Part shown: positions 37,068-45,188 of the stretch, in pieces
Layout of the letters: each line of letters starts with the position of its first letter
Position numbering within the stretch: the first letter of the stretch is position 1
NCBI RefSeq assembly: GCF_018304765.1
Contig: NZ_CP072642.1
Coordinates: forward strand, 2,447,819 to 2,511,818
DNA: 64,000 bases
Source: Chloracidobacterium sp. N
Lineage (GTDB): Bacteria; Acidobacteriota; Blastocatellia; Chloracidobacteriales; Chloracidobacteriaceae
Direction: 5' to 3'
Notes under the pieces: generated by a model
Databases searched by the model: none
Seen by the model: only the letters and a program-made list of their open reading frames with translations
Told to the model about the DNA's origin: nothing
Translations under genes and position numbers: made by a program

Positions 37068-37424
37068 CTACTCGCTGACACGGCGAACACGAAATATCCC
37101 TGGCATGATGACCGCAAAGGAACGTGGAAGTTCACTCAGGTGCTCCCTGACAGCCAAAGCCACCAACTCCGCTTTGCGAACGGGTGTCACGCCTGCCAGA
37201 CGAATCAGTATCACTCCATGCATGTGGAGGCGCTGACGAAATACCAGCTCGCCGAAATCCTTGTCTGTAGTCAGCAACAATGCCGTCTCCTGATTCGCCA
37301 GGTTCAAGACAGCATCATCAGGTATCCCTGGCTTCAATTCAGCAATGTATAAAACCTGATGCCCCTCCTGGCGCAGACGTTCCACAATGGGGCGGTCAAC
37401 ACTTTCGTCAGCCAAAAACTTCAT
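37068..37424 (-). CDS. DUF5615 PIN-like toxin
   Basis: 118 residues with the PIN-like Mut7-C fold: MKFLADESVDRPIVERLRQ has the first acidic residues, and TDKDFGELVF the second set (D-x-D). These are the usual ribonuclease ligands of the family. It lies nine bases after the DUF433 gene on the same strand, the standard antitoxin-toxin order. Toxin action on RNA is inferred from the family. Confidence 0.85.
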   Translation of the reverse strand: MKFLADESVDRPIVERLRQEGHQVLYIAELKPGIPDDAVLNLANQETALLLTTDKDFGELVFRQRLHMHGVILIRLAGVTPVRKAELVALAVREHLSELPRSFAVIMPGIFRVRRVSE

Positions 37425-37433
37425 GAAAGTGTC

Positions 37434-37658
37434 TCAAGCCAGGGGGTAAACAACATCGGCACGCAGGGCGTCTCTGGCAAATGCCAATGCGGACAGGATG
37501 GCTTCGCGGGTCAGGTGGGGATGTGCCTCAAGAACCTGCTCTATTGTTTCGCCCGCTGCGAGTTTCTCCAGGATGAGTTCAACGGTAATGCGTGTCCCAG
37601 CAATGACAGGTTTCCCCATCATCACCTTTGGGTTTGATACGATCCACTGCTTTTGCAT
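37434..37658 (-). CDS. DUF433 antitoxin
   Basis: 74 residues from ATG 37658, which is preceded by GGAGATGAGAAG. The family motif NPKVMMGKPVIAGTRITVEL is complete, followed by ILEKLAAGETIEQVLEAHP. DUF433 proteins have a DNA-binding helix-turn-helix-like fold and neutralise the neighbouring PIN-like toxin. The pair probably regulates its own transcription. Confidence 0.88.
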   Translation of the reverse strand: MQKQWIVSNPKVMMGKPVIAGTRITVELILEKLAAGETIEQVLEAHPHLTREAILSALAFARDALRADVVYPLA

Positions 37659-37855
37659 CTTCTCATCTCCACGATTGTTGCGTCGCACCCGACGACTCGC
37701 ACTTCAGCCGCGCCGCAAAGCACAGCGGGGCGGCGTCGGATGAAAGCGCATGCCGGGAGGCGTCTGTTTCTGATTCTACTGTGGCGAATCACGCATAACG
37801 ATTAGAGAACACCGATTTTGGTGGACCAAACCGCCATCAGACATTCAGACATACT

Positions 37856-37931
37856 GAAGCTGACCTGCAACGGGTTCTGGCAGCGAAAATTGACCTGCTG
37901 TTGCTGGCGCAGGAAGCCGCCCGTTTTCCGC
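37856..37931 (+). pseudogene. Duplicated internal fragment of the SurA-like gene
   Basis: 76 bases match 36394-36469 of the SurA-like gene with four mismatches (72/76 by eye), encoding ADLQRVLAAKIDLLLLAQEA. Neither end of the gene is present. It is joined directly to the sigma-gene 3' flank, as if a duplicated block had lost its middle. The 168 bases between it and the end of the DUF433 reading frame hold no gene. Confidence 0.75.
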
Positions 37932-37964
37932 CGTACCTGGTTTCGTTGTGGCTTTTGGTGGCGC

Positions 37965-38534
37965 TCAATCCGGGCGACTGGGCTGGGTGCCAGGCTGGGC
38001 GATGGCGCGCAGTTTGTCCAGCGCCCGGGTGTAGCGCATTTTGGCTGCGGACAGTCCCAAGTCAAGGCTCGCGGCAATTTCGGAAAACTCCAGCCCCACG
38101 CTCAGGCGCAGCAGGACGATGAGCCGGTCTTCTGGCGTGAGGCAGGCCAGCAGGCGTTCGGCGTCAAGGCGGGCTTCGGTCTGCTGGAGCTGGCGTTGTT
38201 TGTCATCGGGCAGGTGGGCGGTTTCTTCACTCTCCAGGGTTTCCAGCCGGTGGGTTTTCTGGCGGCGCTGATAATCCAGGCAATGGTTGGCCGTGACGCG
38301 CCACAGCCAGGTCTGGAAAGCCGCTTCGCCACGAAAGCGTGGCAGTTCAAAAAACACCTTGAGCATGACTTCCTGGGTGAGGTCTTCAGCTTCTTCGGTC
38401 TGGCGGGTGAAGCGCCGGCACAGGGCCTGGATATTGGGTCCGTGCCGGCGCATCAGTGTCTCGAAGGCACCGGTGCGATAGGGTAGTTCCTGCTGTGCGC
38501 GGGAAACGAGGGTGGCATCATCCTCACCGGTCAT
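37965..38534 (-). CDS. ECF RNA polymerase sigma factor
   Basis: 189 residues with sigma region 2 (YRTGAFETLMRRHGPNIQAL, EEAEDLTQEVMLKVFFELPR, FRGEAAFQTWLWRVTANHCLD) and region 4 (LTPEDRLIVLLRLSVGLEFS, IAASLDLGLSAAKMRYTRA). ATG 38534 is used. It is the third gene of a minus-strand group with the 86-residue protein and mscS. The cognate anti-sigma is not certain; the 86-residue protein has some of its features. The 3' end is duplicated at 36963-37030. Confidence 0.9.
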   Translation of the reverse strand: MTGEDDATLVSRAQQELPYRTGAFETLMRRHGPNIQALCRRFTRQTEEAEDLTQEVMLKVFFELPRFRGEAAFQTWLWRVTANHCLDYQRRQKTHRLETLESEETAHLPDDKQRQLQQTEARLDAERLLACLTPEDRLIVLLRLSVGLEFSEIAASLDLGLSAAKMRYTRALDKLRAIAQPGTQPSRPD

Positions 38535-38584
38535 GATCAACCCCCCAGAGGTTGCCTTCAAACTTCCCGGTCAACGGCTTTCCG

Positions 38585-39418
38585 TCAACGCCGGGCGATA
38601 GCGACTTCATCGGCTATCAGGCGGGAGTTGGCGACGGTCAACAGCCGTCCGTCGTCGAGCTTGACGCTGGTCTTGATGGTGCCGACTTCGTGAACGGTCG
38701 CCTTGATGCCCTGCCACTCGATGCGGTCGCCTTCCTGCAGAAGGTCGCGCATATACACACCGGACACAATTTCACCGGCCAGAGTGCGCGTGCCCAGCCC
38801 AAGGGACAGCGCCAGCGCCGCGCCGATGGCAATGAGGGCAATGCCGATGACTTCCTGGAGCAGCACCGTACGGATGTCGAGCTGCTCGACAGAGAGCAGC
38901 ACCACCAGCGCCGTCAGGACGCCCATGGTGATGCGGGACAGGGTTTGGGCGTACTCGATGCCAGCACCGTCAGCCACCCGGCGGACGAGTTCAGCCAGCC
39001 AGCCGGCCACCATCAGCCCCACGACGAGTACGATCACGGCCGCCAGAAACTTGGGCAGAAACAGCATGACGGAAGTAATCGCGACCCCGGCAGCGGTCAG
39101 GCCCAGGGCATCGGCAGCCGAGATGGTGAAGGCCAGCATCACAAAGGCAAAGACAAAGGTGCCCAGGACGGAGGAAAGCGGGCGGGTCATGCCCCACTGC
39201 TGGGCAAAGGACGTCAGGCCGGATTTTTCGGACAGGCGATCCACGCCGAGGCGTTCGAGCAGCCGCCGGGCCACGGAGCCGGCCACCTTGCCGAACAGGT
39301 AGCCGAAGGCCAGCAGAAGCAGGGCACCAAGGATATTGGGAATGAGGCTGGCAAAGCGTTGGTAGAGGGCAATGAGCGGGGCGCTCATCCAGGCCAGGGT
39401 TTGGTTCAGGGTTTCCAT
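38585..39418 (-). CDS. Small-conductance mechanosensitive channel, MscS family
   Basis: 277 residues. Helices LIPNILGALLLLAFGYLFG, VLGTFVFAFVMLAFTISAA, FLAAVIVLVVGLMVAGWLA and the pore-lining LIAIGAALALSLGLGTRTLA lead to a beta domain (GVYMRDLLQEGDRIEWQGIK). ATG 39418 is preceded by GGAGG. Its location with an ECF sigma factor suggests an osmotic or envelope-stress unit. Confidence 0.87.
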   Translation of the reverse strand: METLNQTLAWMSAPLIALYQRFASLIPNILGALLLLAFGYLFGKVAGSVARRLLERLGVDRLSEKSGLTSFAQQWGMTRPLSSVLGTFVFAFVMLAFTISAADALGLTAAGVAITSVMLFLPKFLAAVIVLVVGLMVAGWLAELVRRVADGAGIEYAQTLSRITMGVLTALVVLLSVEQLDIRTVLLQEVIGIALIAIGAALALSLGLGTRTLAGEIVSGVYMRDLLQEGDRIEWQGIKATVHEVGTIKTSVKLDDGRLLTVANSRLIADEVAIARR

Positions 39419-39666
39419 GGAGTCCTCCTTTGGGTCTCGGTCGGGTAGGGTTGCAGGGTCTGTTGGTGGACCCAGATGAAGAGCGGGGCGAGAAAACGCG
39501 CCAGAGCCAGCCACAGGCGGCCGAGCATCCAGCTCAGGATGTCGCGGGCGGCCACGCGGCGGCGTGCTTTACGGATAACTGGCGTAAGGTATGGCGGCGC
39601 GGGCGGCCCAACTCGGCGCAGCGCGGCCGCCAGTTCAGCTTCAAAGGGGTCTGGGTTGGAGGGCAT
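39406..39666 (-). CDS. Small membrane protein with anti-sigma-like N-terminus
   Basis: 86 residues. MPSNPDPFEAELAAALRRVG-PPAPPYL resembles the N-termini of proteins encoded with ECF sigma factors. A basic patch (RKARRRVAARD) precedes one hydrophobic helix (MLGRLWLALARFLAPLFIWV). The gene overlaps the first codons of mscS by 13 bases. Full anti-sigma activity is doubtful because the domain is short and there is no zinc motif. It may be truncated. Confidence 0.55.
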   Translation of the reverse strand: MPSNPDPFEAELAAALRRVGPPAPPYLTPVIRKARRRVAARDILSWMLGRLWLALARFLAPLFIWVHQQTLQPYPTETQRRTPWKP

Positions 39667-39874
39667 AGACCGCAGCCGTCCTTTCTTCAGGGTGGTGAGG
39701 CTGTCTGCCTGGAACAGCCATCACCCGGTATGACGGCACGGCGGGGCGAAAAGTCACAACCGGCAGACACAACCTGCCGATGCCCTTTTCCGAATGAAGA
39801 ACGGGGAATCGGGGAACTTCCGGCGTCAACGGCTTACTTTGCGGCAGAAGATGGTTTCAGGCCGCAGACCAGCC

Positions 39875-39920
39875 TGCCTGCTGCCGGGCCGAGTACCTGC
39901 TGCCAGGCCCGGCTCAGGCA
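39875..39920. repeat. Long hairpin in a 326-base gene-free stretch
   Basis: TGCCTG-CTG-CCGGGCC (39875-39890) pairs with GGCCCGG-CT-CAGGCA (39906-39920): thirteen paired bases in two blocks. No T-run follows on either strand, so it is not a standard terminator. The rest of 39667-39992 between the small membrane protein and Mrr holds no supported gene; a promoter for the sigma unit is expected here but none is clear. Confidence 0.5.
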
Positions 39921-39992
39921 GACCTGGCTCAAGTCAGCCTTGATGCACTGTAAAAAGTTTCGGAAAGCGTATGCGGGAAAGCCATTTGCGGC

Positions 39993-40901
39993 TTATCCGT
40001 TGTTGAAATAGTCGGAATCAACCCGCTTGAGCTGGTAGGTTGTCACAGGAGTAACGCCTACATCGTAGTCAATCATGAGTTCTGCCAGGCGTTTCCCGTC
40101 AATAAGCACAATCCTGGCTTCAATGGTTGATACGTATCTTACAGCTTCCTGGGAGAACGAAGAAGTCGTGATAAAAACACCTTTTTTGGCCCGTTTTCCG
40201 GCAAGTGCGCCAACAAATCTCTGTATCTCCGGCCTTCCTACACACTGATCCCACTTCTTTGCCTGGATATAAATGGTGTCGAGTCCCAATCTGTCCTGAT
40301 CAATAATGCCATCTATCCCTTCATCCCCGACCTGGCCGACCGCCCTCGCCGCCTCGCGGCGCGATCCTCCATATCCCATTCTGACCAAAAGCTCAACAAC
40401 CAGTCTTTCAAAAAAGGCGGGGGTGCTTTGCTTGACAATGTCGAGCAACTCCTGCGCCAGACTGTCCCTCAGCTCTGCGTAAGCTTCTTCCAGTACCTCC
40501 TCTGGAGTTTTTTCCTCCTTGCAGATTCCCTTTTTACTTTGCGTCTCTTTTTGTACTTCGCATCTTCTGAACTCAGTGAACTCAGGGAATTGGGCGAGAA
40601 ATTCGTTTTTGATTTCCGAAGGATTTTCATTCAAAACTTCTCTTCCCCTTCTGGTAATCACATAATGTGAGCGGCGTACTTTATCAATGAGCCTTGCCTT
40701 TACCAGGTAGGTCTTTGCCCATCCTGCACGGGAATAAAAGACAGGCTGCTTGCCACTTGGCAGAAGCTCTCTTAGCTCCTCTTCGGTCAGGGAAAATTCT
40801 CTGGCCAAAGTGTTCACCACATCCTGAACCGAATGTTCTTTTCCATCAGCGAAGCACCGCAGAAGCGGCAGCATTAACGTCTGGTAGTCAGGTATAGGCA
40901 T
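39993..40901 (-). CDS. mrr: Mrr-type restriction endonuclease
   Basis: 302 residues. An N-terminal winged-helix Mrr_N domain (PDYQTLMLPLLRCFADGKEH, then VQDVVNTLAREFSLTEEELR) precedes a PD-(D/E)xK nuclease: GYGGSRREAARAVGQVGDEG followed by IDGIIDQDRLGLDTIYIQAK, with catalytic Asp and QAK lysine. Type IV enzymes of this kind cut methylated DNA. The gene is visibly AT-richer than its neighbours and uses more AAA/TTT codons, which suggests acquisition. There is no methylase nearby. Confidence 0.9.
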   Translation of the reverse strand: MPIPDYQTLMLPLLRCFADGKEHSVQDVVNTLAREFSLTEEELRELLPSGKQPVFYSRAGWAKTYLVKARLIDKVRRSHYVITRRGREVLNENPSEIKNEFLAQFPEFTEFRRCEVQKETQSKKGICKEEKTPEEVLEEAYAELRDSLAQELLDIVKQSTPAFFERLVVELLVRMGYGGSRREAARAVGQVGDEGIDGIIDQDRLGLDTIYIQAKKWDQCVGRPEIQRFVGALAGKRAKKGVFITTSSFSQEAVRYVSTIEARIVLIDGKRLAELMIDYDVGVTPVTTYQLKRVDSDYFNNG

Positions 40902-40934
40902 CAGACTTCTCCCGGCGACAGGCCGTACGAGGTT

Positions 40935-43607
40935 TCACTTCGCTTCCAGCCAGTTTGTCCCGATGCGCGCCTCGACCACCAACGGCACGCGCAGCGTCGC
41001 CACGCCCTCCATCACCGACCTGACCAACGCCGCCACCCCCGGCGCGTCATCCGCCGGCGCCTCCAGCAACAACTCGTCATGCACCTGCAACACCAGCCGC
41101 GCCCGCGGAAAAGCCGCCGGCAGCCGCCGCGCGACCTCAATCATCGCCAGCTTCATCAAATCCGCCGCCGTCCCCTGAATCGGCGCATTGATCGCCTCCC
41201 GCTCCGCCCGTGACCGCACCGTGAAATTCCGACTGTTCAGGTCCGGCATCCGCCGCAAACGCCCATACAGCGTCCGTACCACACCCGTCCGCCGCGCGTT
41301 CTCCGGCGTCTCCTCCATGTAGCGCCGGATGCCGGGATATGCCGCAAAATATGCATCTATTGCCTTTTTGGCCTCCTTGCGCCCGATGCCCACATTGCGC
41401 GCCAGACCATACGCCCCAACCCCGTAGGCAATCCCAAAATTCGTCGCCTTCGCCAGCCGCCGCGTCGCCTGAAGTTCCTCCGGCGTCTGCGCCCCAAACA
41501 CATCCCGCGCCGTCCGCTCGTGGATGTCCTCCCCGGCCTGAAAGGCGGCCGTCATCCGGGCATCCTCCGTGATGTGCGCCAGCAAACGCAGCTCAATCTG
41601 CGAATAGTCCGCCGAAATCAGCCGACAGCCTTCCTCCGCCACAAACGCCCGGCGCGTACGCCGTCCTATTTCCGTCCGAATCGGAATGTTCTGCAGGTTC
41701 GGACGTACTGATGACAACCGCCCCGTCGCCGTCACCGTCTGGGTGAAGGTCGTGTGCAAACGTCCCGTGGCCGGATGCACCAGACGCGGCAGGACTGTCA
41801 CATACGTGTTCAGCAGCTTCTCATGCTCCCGATATTCGAGAATCAACCGGGGCAGGTCATACCTCTCCGCCAGTTCCTCCAGCACATCGGCGCTGGTCGA
41901 AATCCGGCCCGTGGCTGTCTTTTTTGAAGTCTCGTAGTTGAGCTTCTCAAAAATGTCGGCCACCTGCTGCGGTGAGTTGATGTTGAACGGCTCCCCGGCC
42001 AGTTCATAAATTTCGGTCGTCAACCGCTCCAGTTCCCGGCGCAGCTCGGCTTCAAGCTCAACCAACGGGGCGGGATCGATCCTGACACCGGCACATTCGA
42101 CATCGTAGAGCACCGGCGTCAGCGGCAGTTCCATCGTCTCGTACACTGTCAGCAGCCCCTCGCTTTCCAACTTCGGGCGCAACACCGCCTGCAACCGGCT
42201 GACCACATCCGCCGGGTCAAGAGCCTGCACGGCCCCCGCCTCCAGCCCCAGATACGTTTCAGCCAACCCGGTCAGCGTCAACCGCTCGGCCTTGATGCCA
42301 GGATCAAGCAGATACCCCGCCAGATGTACGTCGTCACGCAGACTCTCAAACCGGAAGTCATGCCCGGAAGCCAGCGCCCCCGTCGCCGGTACGCCGCTGT
42401 GCGGCGGACAGTTGATGAGATACAGCGCACGCTTGGCGTCATGGCAGGCCTTGTTGACCAGCCCATTGGCCAGGATTTCCAGCAGGCCGTCCCGCGCCCC
42501 GGCATCCAGCGCGGCGCGTTCAAAGCGCAGGGCATGCCCCGGGCCAAACGACAGGCTGCCGCACGTCATCACGCCGGCGTCGTCCTCAAAGTGAAACGCA
42601 AAGCTGTCCCGCGCATAGACGCTGTCAAAGGCGCGGCGCAGGGCCTCGGCCGTGGTCAACCCGTGGTAGCTGGTCGTCACGGCAGCGGTCGGCGTCGCGG
42701 CCGGAACCTGCTCCGCTGCCGCCAGCAGTTTGGCAAATTCGGTCGTCAGCGCCTTGAACTCCAGCGCCGAAAAAAGCTCATGGCAGGCGGCGGCGTCCGG
42801 CGGCTGACTGCGAAACGCCTCCAGGTCCAGCGTCACAGGGGCTTCCTGGCAAATCGTCACCAGCCGTTTCGCCAGCGCAATGGTCGCCTGGTGATCGCGC
42901 AGGGCTTCCCGGTACGTCTTGCGCGACACCTCCGCATGACGCGCCAGAGCTTCATCCAGTGAGCCAAACTGGCGGATGATCTGTACCGCCCCTTTTTCAC
43001 CAATGCCGGGCGCGCCGGGGATGTTGTCGGAGCTGTCCCCCCAGAGCGCCAGCACATCCACCACCTGCTCCGGCGGAACACCAATCCAGGCCTCGACGCC
43101 GGCCCGGTCGCAAAAAACGAACTCACCCGACTTGTTATCCACCCGCAGAATGCTGACGCCGTCGCGGACAAGCTGCGTCATGTCCTTGTCATTGCTGACA
43201 ATGACCGCTTCCAGCCCCTGTTCCACGGCCAGCCGTGCCAGCGTCCCGATCAGATCATCGGCCTCGTAGCCATCCACCTTGACACGCGGAATCCGCAGCG
43301 CATCACAGACCTTTTCGATGACCGGAATCTGCTCCTGCAAATCCGCCGGCATCTCGGCCCGGTTGGCCTTGTAATCCTCAAACCACGCCTTGCGAAACGA
43401 AGGCGCGGCCGAATCCATCGCCACCACAAGGTACTCCGGCGCGTAGGTCTTTTGCAGCTTGCGCACAATCGAGGTAAAGCCAAAAACGGCGTTGGTCGGC
43501 TGGCCGGACTTCGTCGCCAGACCCCGTACGGCATAGTAGGCGCGATAAATGTGCGCCATGGCATCAACCAGAAACAGGCGGTGACGGGCGTTCGGTGAAG
43601 TCGGCAT
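40935..43607 (-). CDS. polA: DNA polymerase I
   Basis: 890 residues with 5'-3' exonuclease (residues 1-290: FLVDAMAHIYRAYYAVRG, DGYEADDLIG, GDSSDNIPGAPGIGEKGA), a 3'-5' exonuclease fold and polymerase (SADYSQIELRLLAHI, RRLAKATNFGIAYG, LVLQVHDELLLEAP). In the proofreading domain the D-x-E of motif I appears as FAFHFEDD (His for Asp), and the motif III Asp appears to be Pro (ALDPADVV). Proofreading is therefore probably lost, as in Taq. ATG 43607 is chosen over a TTG at 43613. Confidence 0.95.
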   Translation of the reverse strand: MPTSPNARHRLFLVDAMAHIYRAYYAVRGLATKSGQPTNAVFGFTSIVRKLQKTYAPEYLVVAMDSAAPSFRKAWFEDYKANRAEMPADLQEQIPVIEKVCDALRIPRVKVDGYEADDLIGTLARLAVEQGLEAVIVSNDKDMTQLVRDGVSILRVDNKSGEFVFCDRAGVEAWIGVPPEQVVDVLALWGDSSDNIPGAPGIGEKGAVQIIRQFGSLDEALARHAEVSRKTYREALRDHQATIALAKRLVTICQEAPVTLDLEAFRSQPPDAAACHELFSALEFKALTTEFAKLLAAAEQVPAATPTAAVTTSYHGLTTAEALRRAFDSVYARDSFAFHFEDDAGVMTCGSLSFGPGHALRFERAALDAGARDGLLEILANGLVNKACHDAKRALYLINCPPHSGVPATGALASGHDFRFESLRDDVHLAGYLLDPGIKAERLTLTGLAETYLGLEAGAVQALDPADVVSRLQAVLRPKLESEGLLTVYETMELPLTPVLYDVECAGVRIDPAPLVELEAELRRELERLTTEIYELAGEPFNINSPQQVADIFEKLNYETSKKTATGRISTSADVLEELAERYDLPRLILEYREHEKLLNTYVTVLPRLVHPATGRLHTTFTQTVTATGRLSSVRPNLQNIPIRTEIGRRTRRAFVAEEGCRLISADYSQIELRLLAHITEDARMTAAFQAGEDIHERTARDVFGAQTPEELQATRRLAKATNFGIAYGVGAYGLARNVGIGRKEAKKAIDAYFAAYPGIRRYMEETPENARRTGVVRTLYGRLRRMPDLNSRNFTVRSRAEREAINAPIQGTAADLMKLAMIEVARRLPAAFPRARLVLQVHDELLLEAPADDAPGVAALVRSVMEGVATLRVPLVVEARIGTNWLEAK

Positions 43608-43646
43608 ACACAAGTGGCGTGCCCGCGTGCGGGCCAGACAACGGCG

Positions 43647-44852
43647 CTAGGCTGGGCGCCGGCGGAGATACGCTCCCAAGGCCGCCAGCCCGCGCCCGAT
43701 GGCTTCCAGTGACAGCGAATAGCTCAAACGCAGGTGCCCTTCGCCGGCGCAGCCAAAGGCCGTCCCCGGCACGGTTGCCACCCGCGCTTCATCCAGCAGC
43801 CGCATGGCAATTTCGGCGCTCGTGCCCCCCAGCGCCGACACGTCGGGAAACACGTAAAACGCTCCGTCGGGCACGGGCGTCACCGGCAGTCCGAGTTCGT
43901 CCAACCCGGCCATGAGCCGGTCGCGCCGCTGCCGGTAAGCCGCCCGGCATTCCTCAAAAAAGCTCTCCGGGATGTCGCGCAGGGCCGCCAGGGCCGCCCA
44001 CTGCGTCGGCGTGCTGACCCCGTTGGTCGAGTAGAGCACCGAAGTCTTGATGCCAGTAATGAATGGCTCCGGCGCGACGGCATAACCCAGCCGCCAGCCC
44101 GTCATCCCGTAGGACTTCGACAGGGTATAGACCGAAATCGTCCGTGCATACATCCCCGGCAGGCTGGCGATGGAGATGTGTTCGCCGTCATAGACCAGGT
44201 CCTCGTAGGCTTCGTCCGATACCACCACGAGATCGTGCCGCTGGGCAAACGTCGCTATTGCCTCCAGGTCGGCGCGGGTCAACACCTGCCCGGTGGGATT
44301 GTTGGGCGAGTTGACCAGAATCGCGCGGGTGCGTGGCGTCAACCGCGCCCCCAGCACCGTCCCGACGCCTTCGGCCAGCATCCGGGCCGTTTCGACACAC
44401 ACGGCCCGCCCGCCGGTCATGTGGATGAGATCGCGTGTGGGCGTCCAGTAGGGCGACGGCAGCAGAACTTCATCGCCCGGATCGAGCAGGGCATTGAACG
44501 CGCCATACAACCCCTGCATTCCGCCCACACCGACGACCACGTGCGCCGGCTCGGCCGGAATGCCATTTTTTGTCCGTACCTTGTCCACAATGGCTTCGAT
44601 GAGCGGCGGAATGCCACTTGACGGCGCATAGCGCGTCTTGTTCTCGGCCAGGGCACGGCGCATGGCTTCCTTGATGGGTTCCGGGGTCTCAAAGAATGGC
44701 TCGCCGCCCTCGAACTGATGGATGGTTTCACCGGCCGCCTTGAGTTCCAGGACGCGATTCCGAATGCGCACGATTTCGGAAAACCCGACGTCGGCAAACC
44801 GGGCGGACAAGCGCAGGTTGGAGCTGGTTGGCAAAGGGGTGGGTGCGGACAT
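43647..44852 (-). CDS. Class I/II PLP aminotransferase (aspartate-aminotransferase-like)
   Basis: 401 residues. The PLP lysine lies in YTLSKSYGMTGWRLGY; NSPNNPTGQVLTRADLEAI and VVVSDEAYEDLVYDGEHI are the cofactor-binding motifs. The pattern is of fold-type I subgroup I-gamma (bacterial aspartate/prephenate aminotransferases). ATG 44852 has AGGAAGAAG upstream. It converges with polA's 3' side; same strand, with 40 bases between. Substrate not settled. Confidence 0.9.
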   Translation of the reverse strand: MSAPTPLPTSSNLRLSARFADVGFSEIVRIRNRVLELKAAGETIHQFEGGEPFFETPEPIKEAMRRALAENKTRYAPSSGIPPLIEAIVDKVRTKNGIPAEPAHVVVGVGGMQGLYGAFNALLDPGDEVLLPSPYWTPTRDLIHMTGGRAVCVETARMLAEGVGTVLGARLTPRTRAILVNSPNNPTGQVLTRADLEAIATFAQRHDLVVVSDEAYEDLVYDGEHISIASLPGMYARTISVYTLSKSYGMTGWRLGYAVAPEPFITGIKTSVLYSTNGVSTPTQWAALAALRDIPESFFEECRAAYRQRRDRLMAGLDELGLPVTPVPDGAFYVFPDVSALGGTSAEIAMRLLDEARVATVPGTAFGCAGEGHLRLSYSLSLEAIGRGLAALGAYLRRRPA

Positions 44853-45051
44853 CACTTCTTCCTCGACTTGGCCTGGGGTGAGCAGTACGTATGTTCCATC
44901 ACACTGGATGAACATCCAACCTTACGCCATACCGGGCAGCGCCTGCCAGTCAAAAGGTTCCGGCCGGGGGCCGCAGGGCTGTCCACACCGCCTTGTGAAA
45001 CATCTGTCCTTCAAGCACTTCTACGTTTTGGGCTAAAGTTTTGCTTTCGCT

Positions 45052-45080
45052 TTGACAACCCCCTGTGGCTCTGCTACGGT
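45052..45080 (+). promoter_or_regulatory. Probable promoter of the RDD gene
   Basis: Consensus TTGACA (45052-45057), a 17-base spacer and TACGGT (45075-45080; weak -10), about 110 bases before the RDD start. It lies in the 336-base region between the divergent aminotransferase and RDD genes. In the same region the palindrome TGGATG-AA-CATCCA (44905-44918) sits in front of the aminotransferase and could be an operator. Nothing else is seen in that region. Confidence 0.5.
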
Positions 45081-45188
45081 CACGGCTTCAGAGTCAAGGC
45101 ATCGTTCGACCAGGGATTCACCGGCTGCCCGCACCGATGGGTCTTCGCAACGGTGCCGGGGCGCGTTTTCCACAAATGCGAAAGCGTC

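Noticed and set aside
37676-37765. GTTGCGT and an imperfect CCGACG/CGTCGG palindrome upstream of DUF433, looked at as a second attC site
   Set aside because: No matching RYYYAAC core and it lies at the 5' side of the TA genes, not the 3' side.
37802-38077. Minus-strand 91-codon frame across the duplicated fragment
   Set aside because: It crosses the SurA remnant in antisense and runs into the sigma gene; no ribosome binding site.
39430-40011. Plus-strand 193-codon frame over the small membrane gene and hairpin region
   Set aside because: No recognisable protein features, antisense to a gene with better support.
44718-45188. N-terminal extension of the RDD protein by 157 codons
   Set aside because: It overlaps the aminotransferase gene and a consensus promoter; the zinc ribbon begins at 45189.
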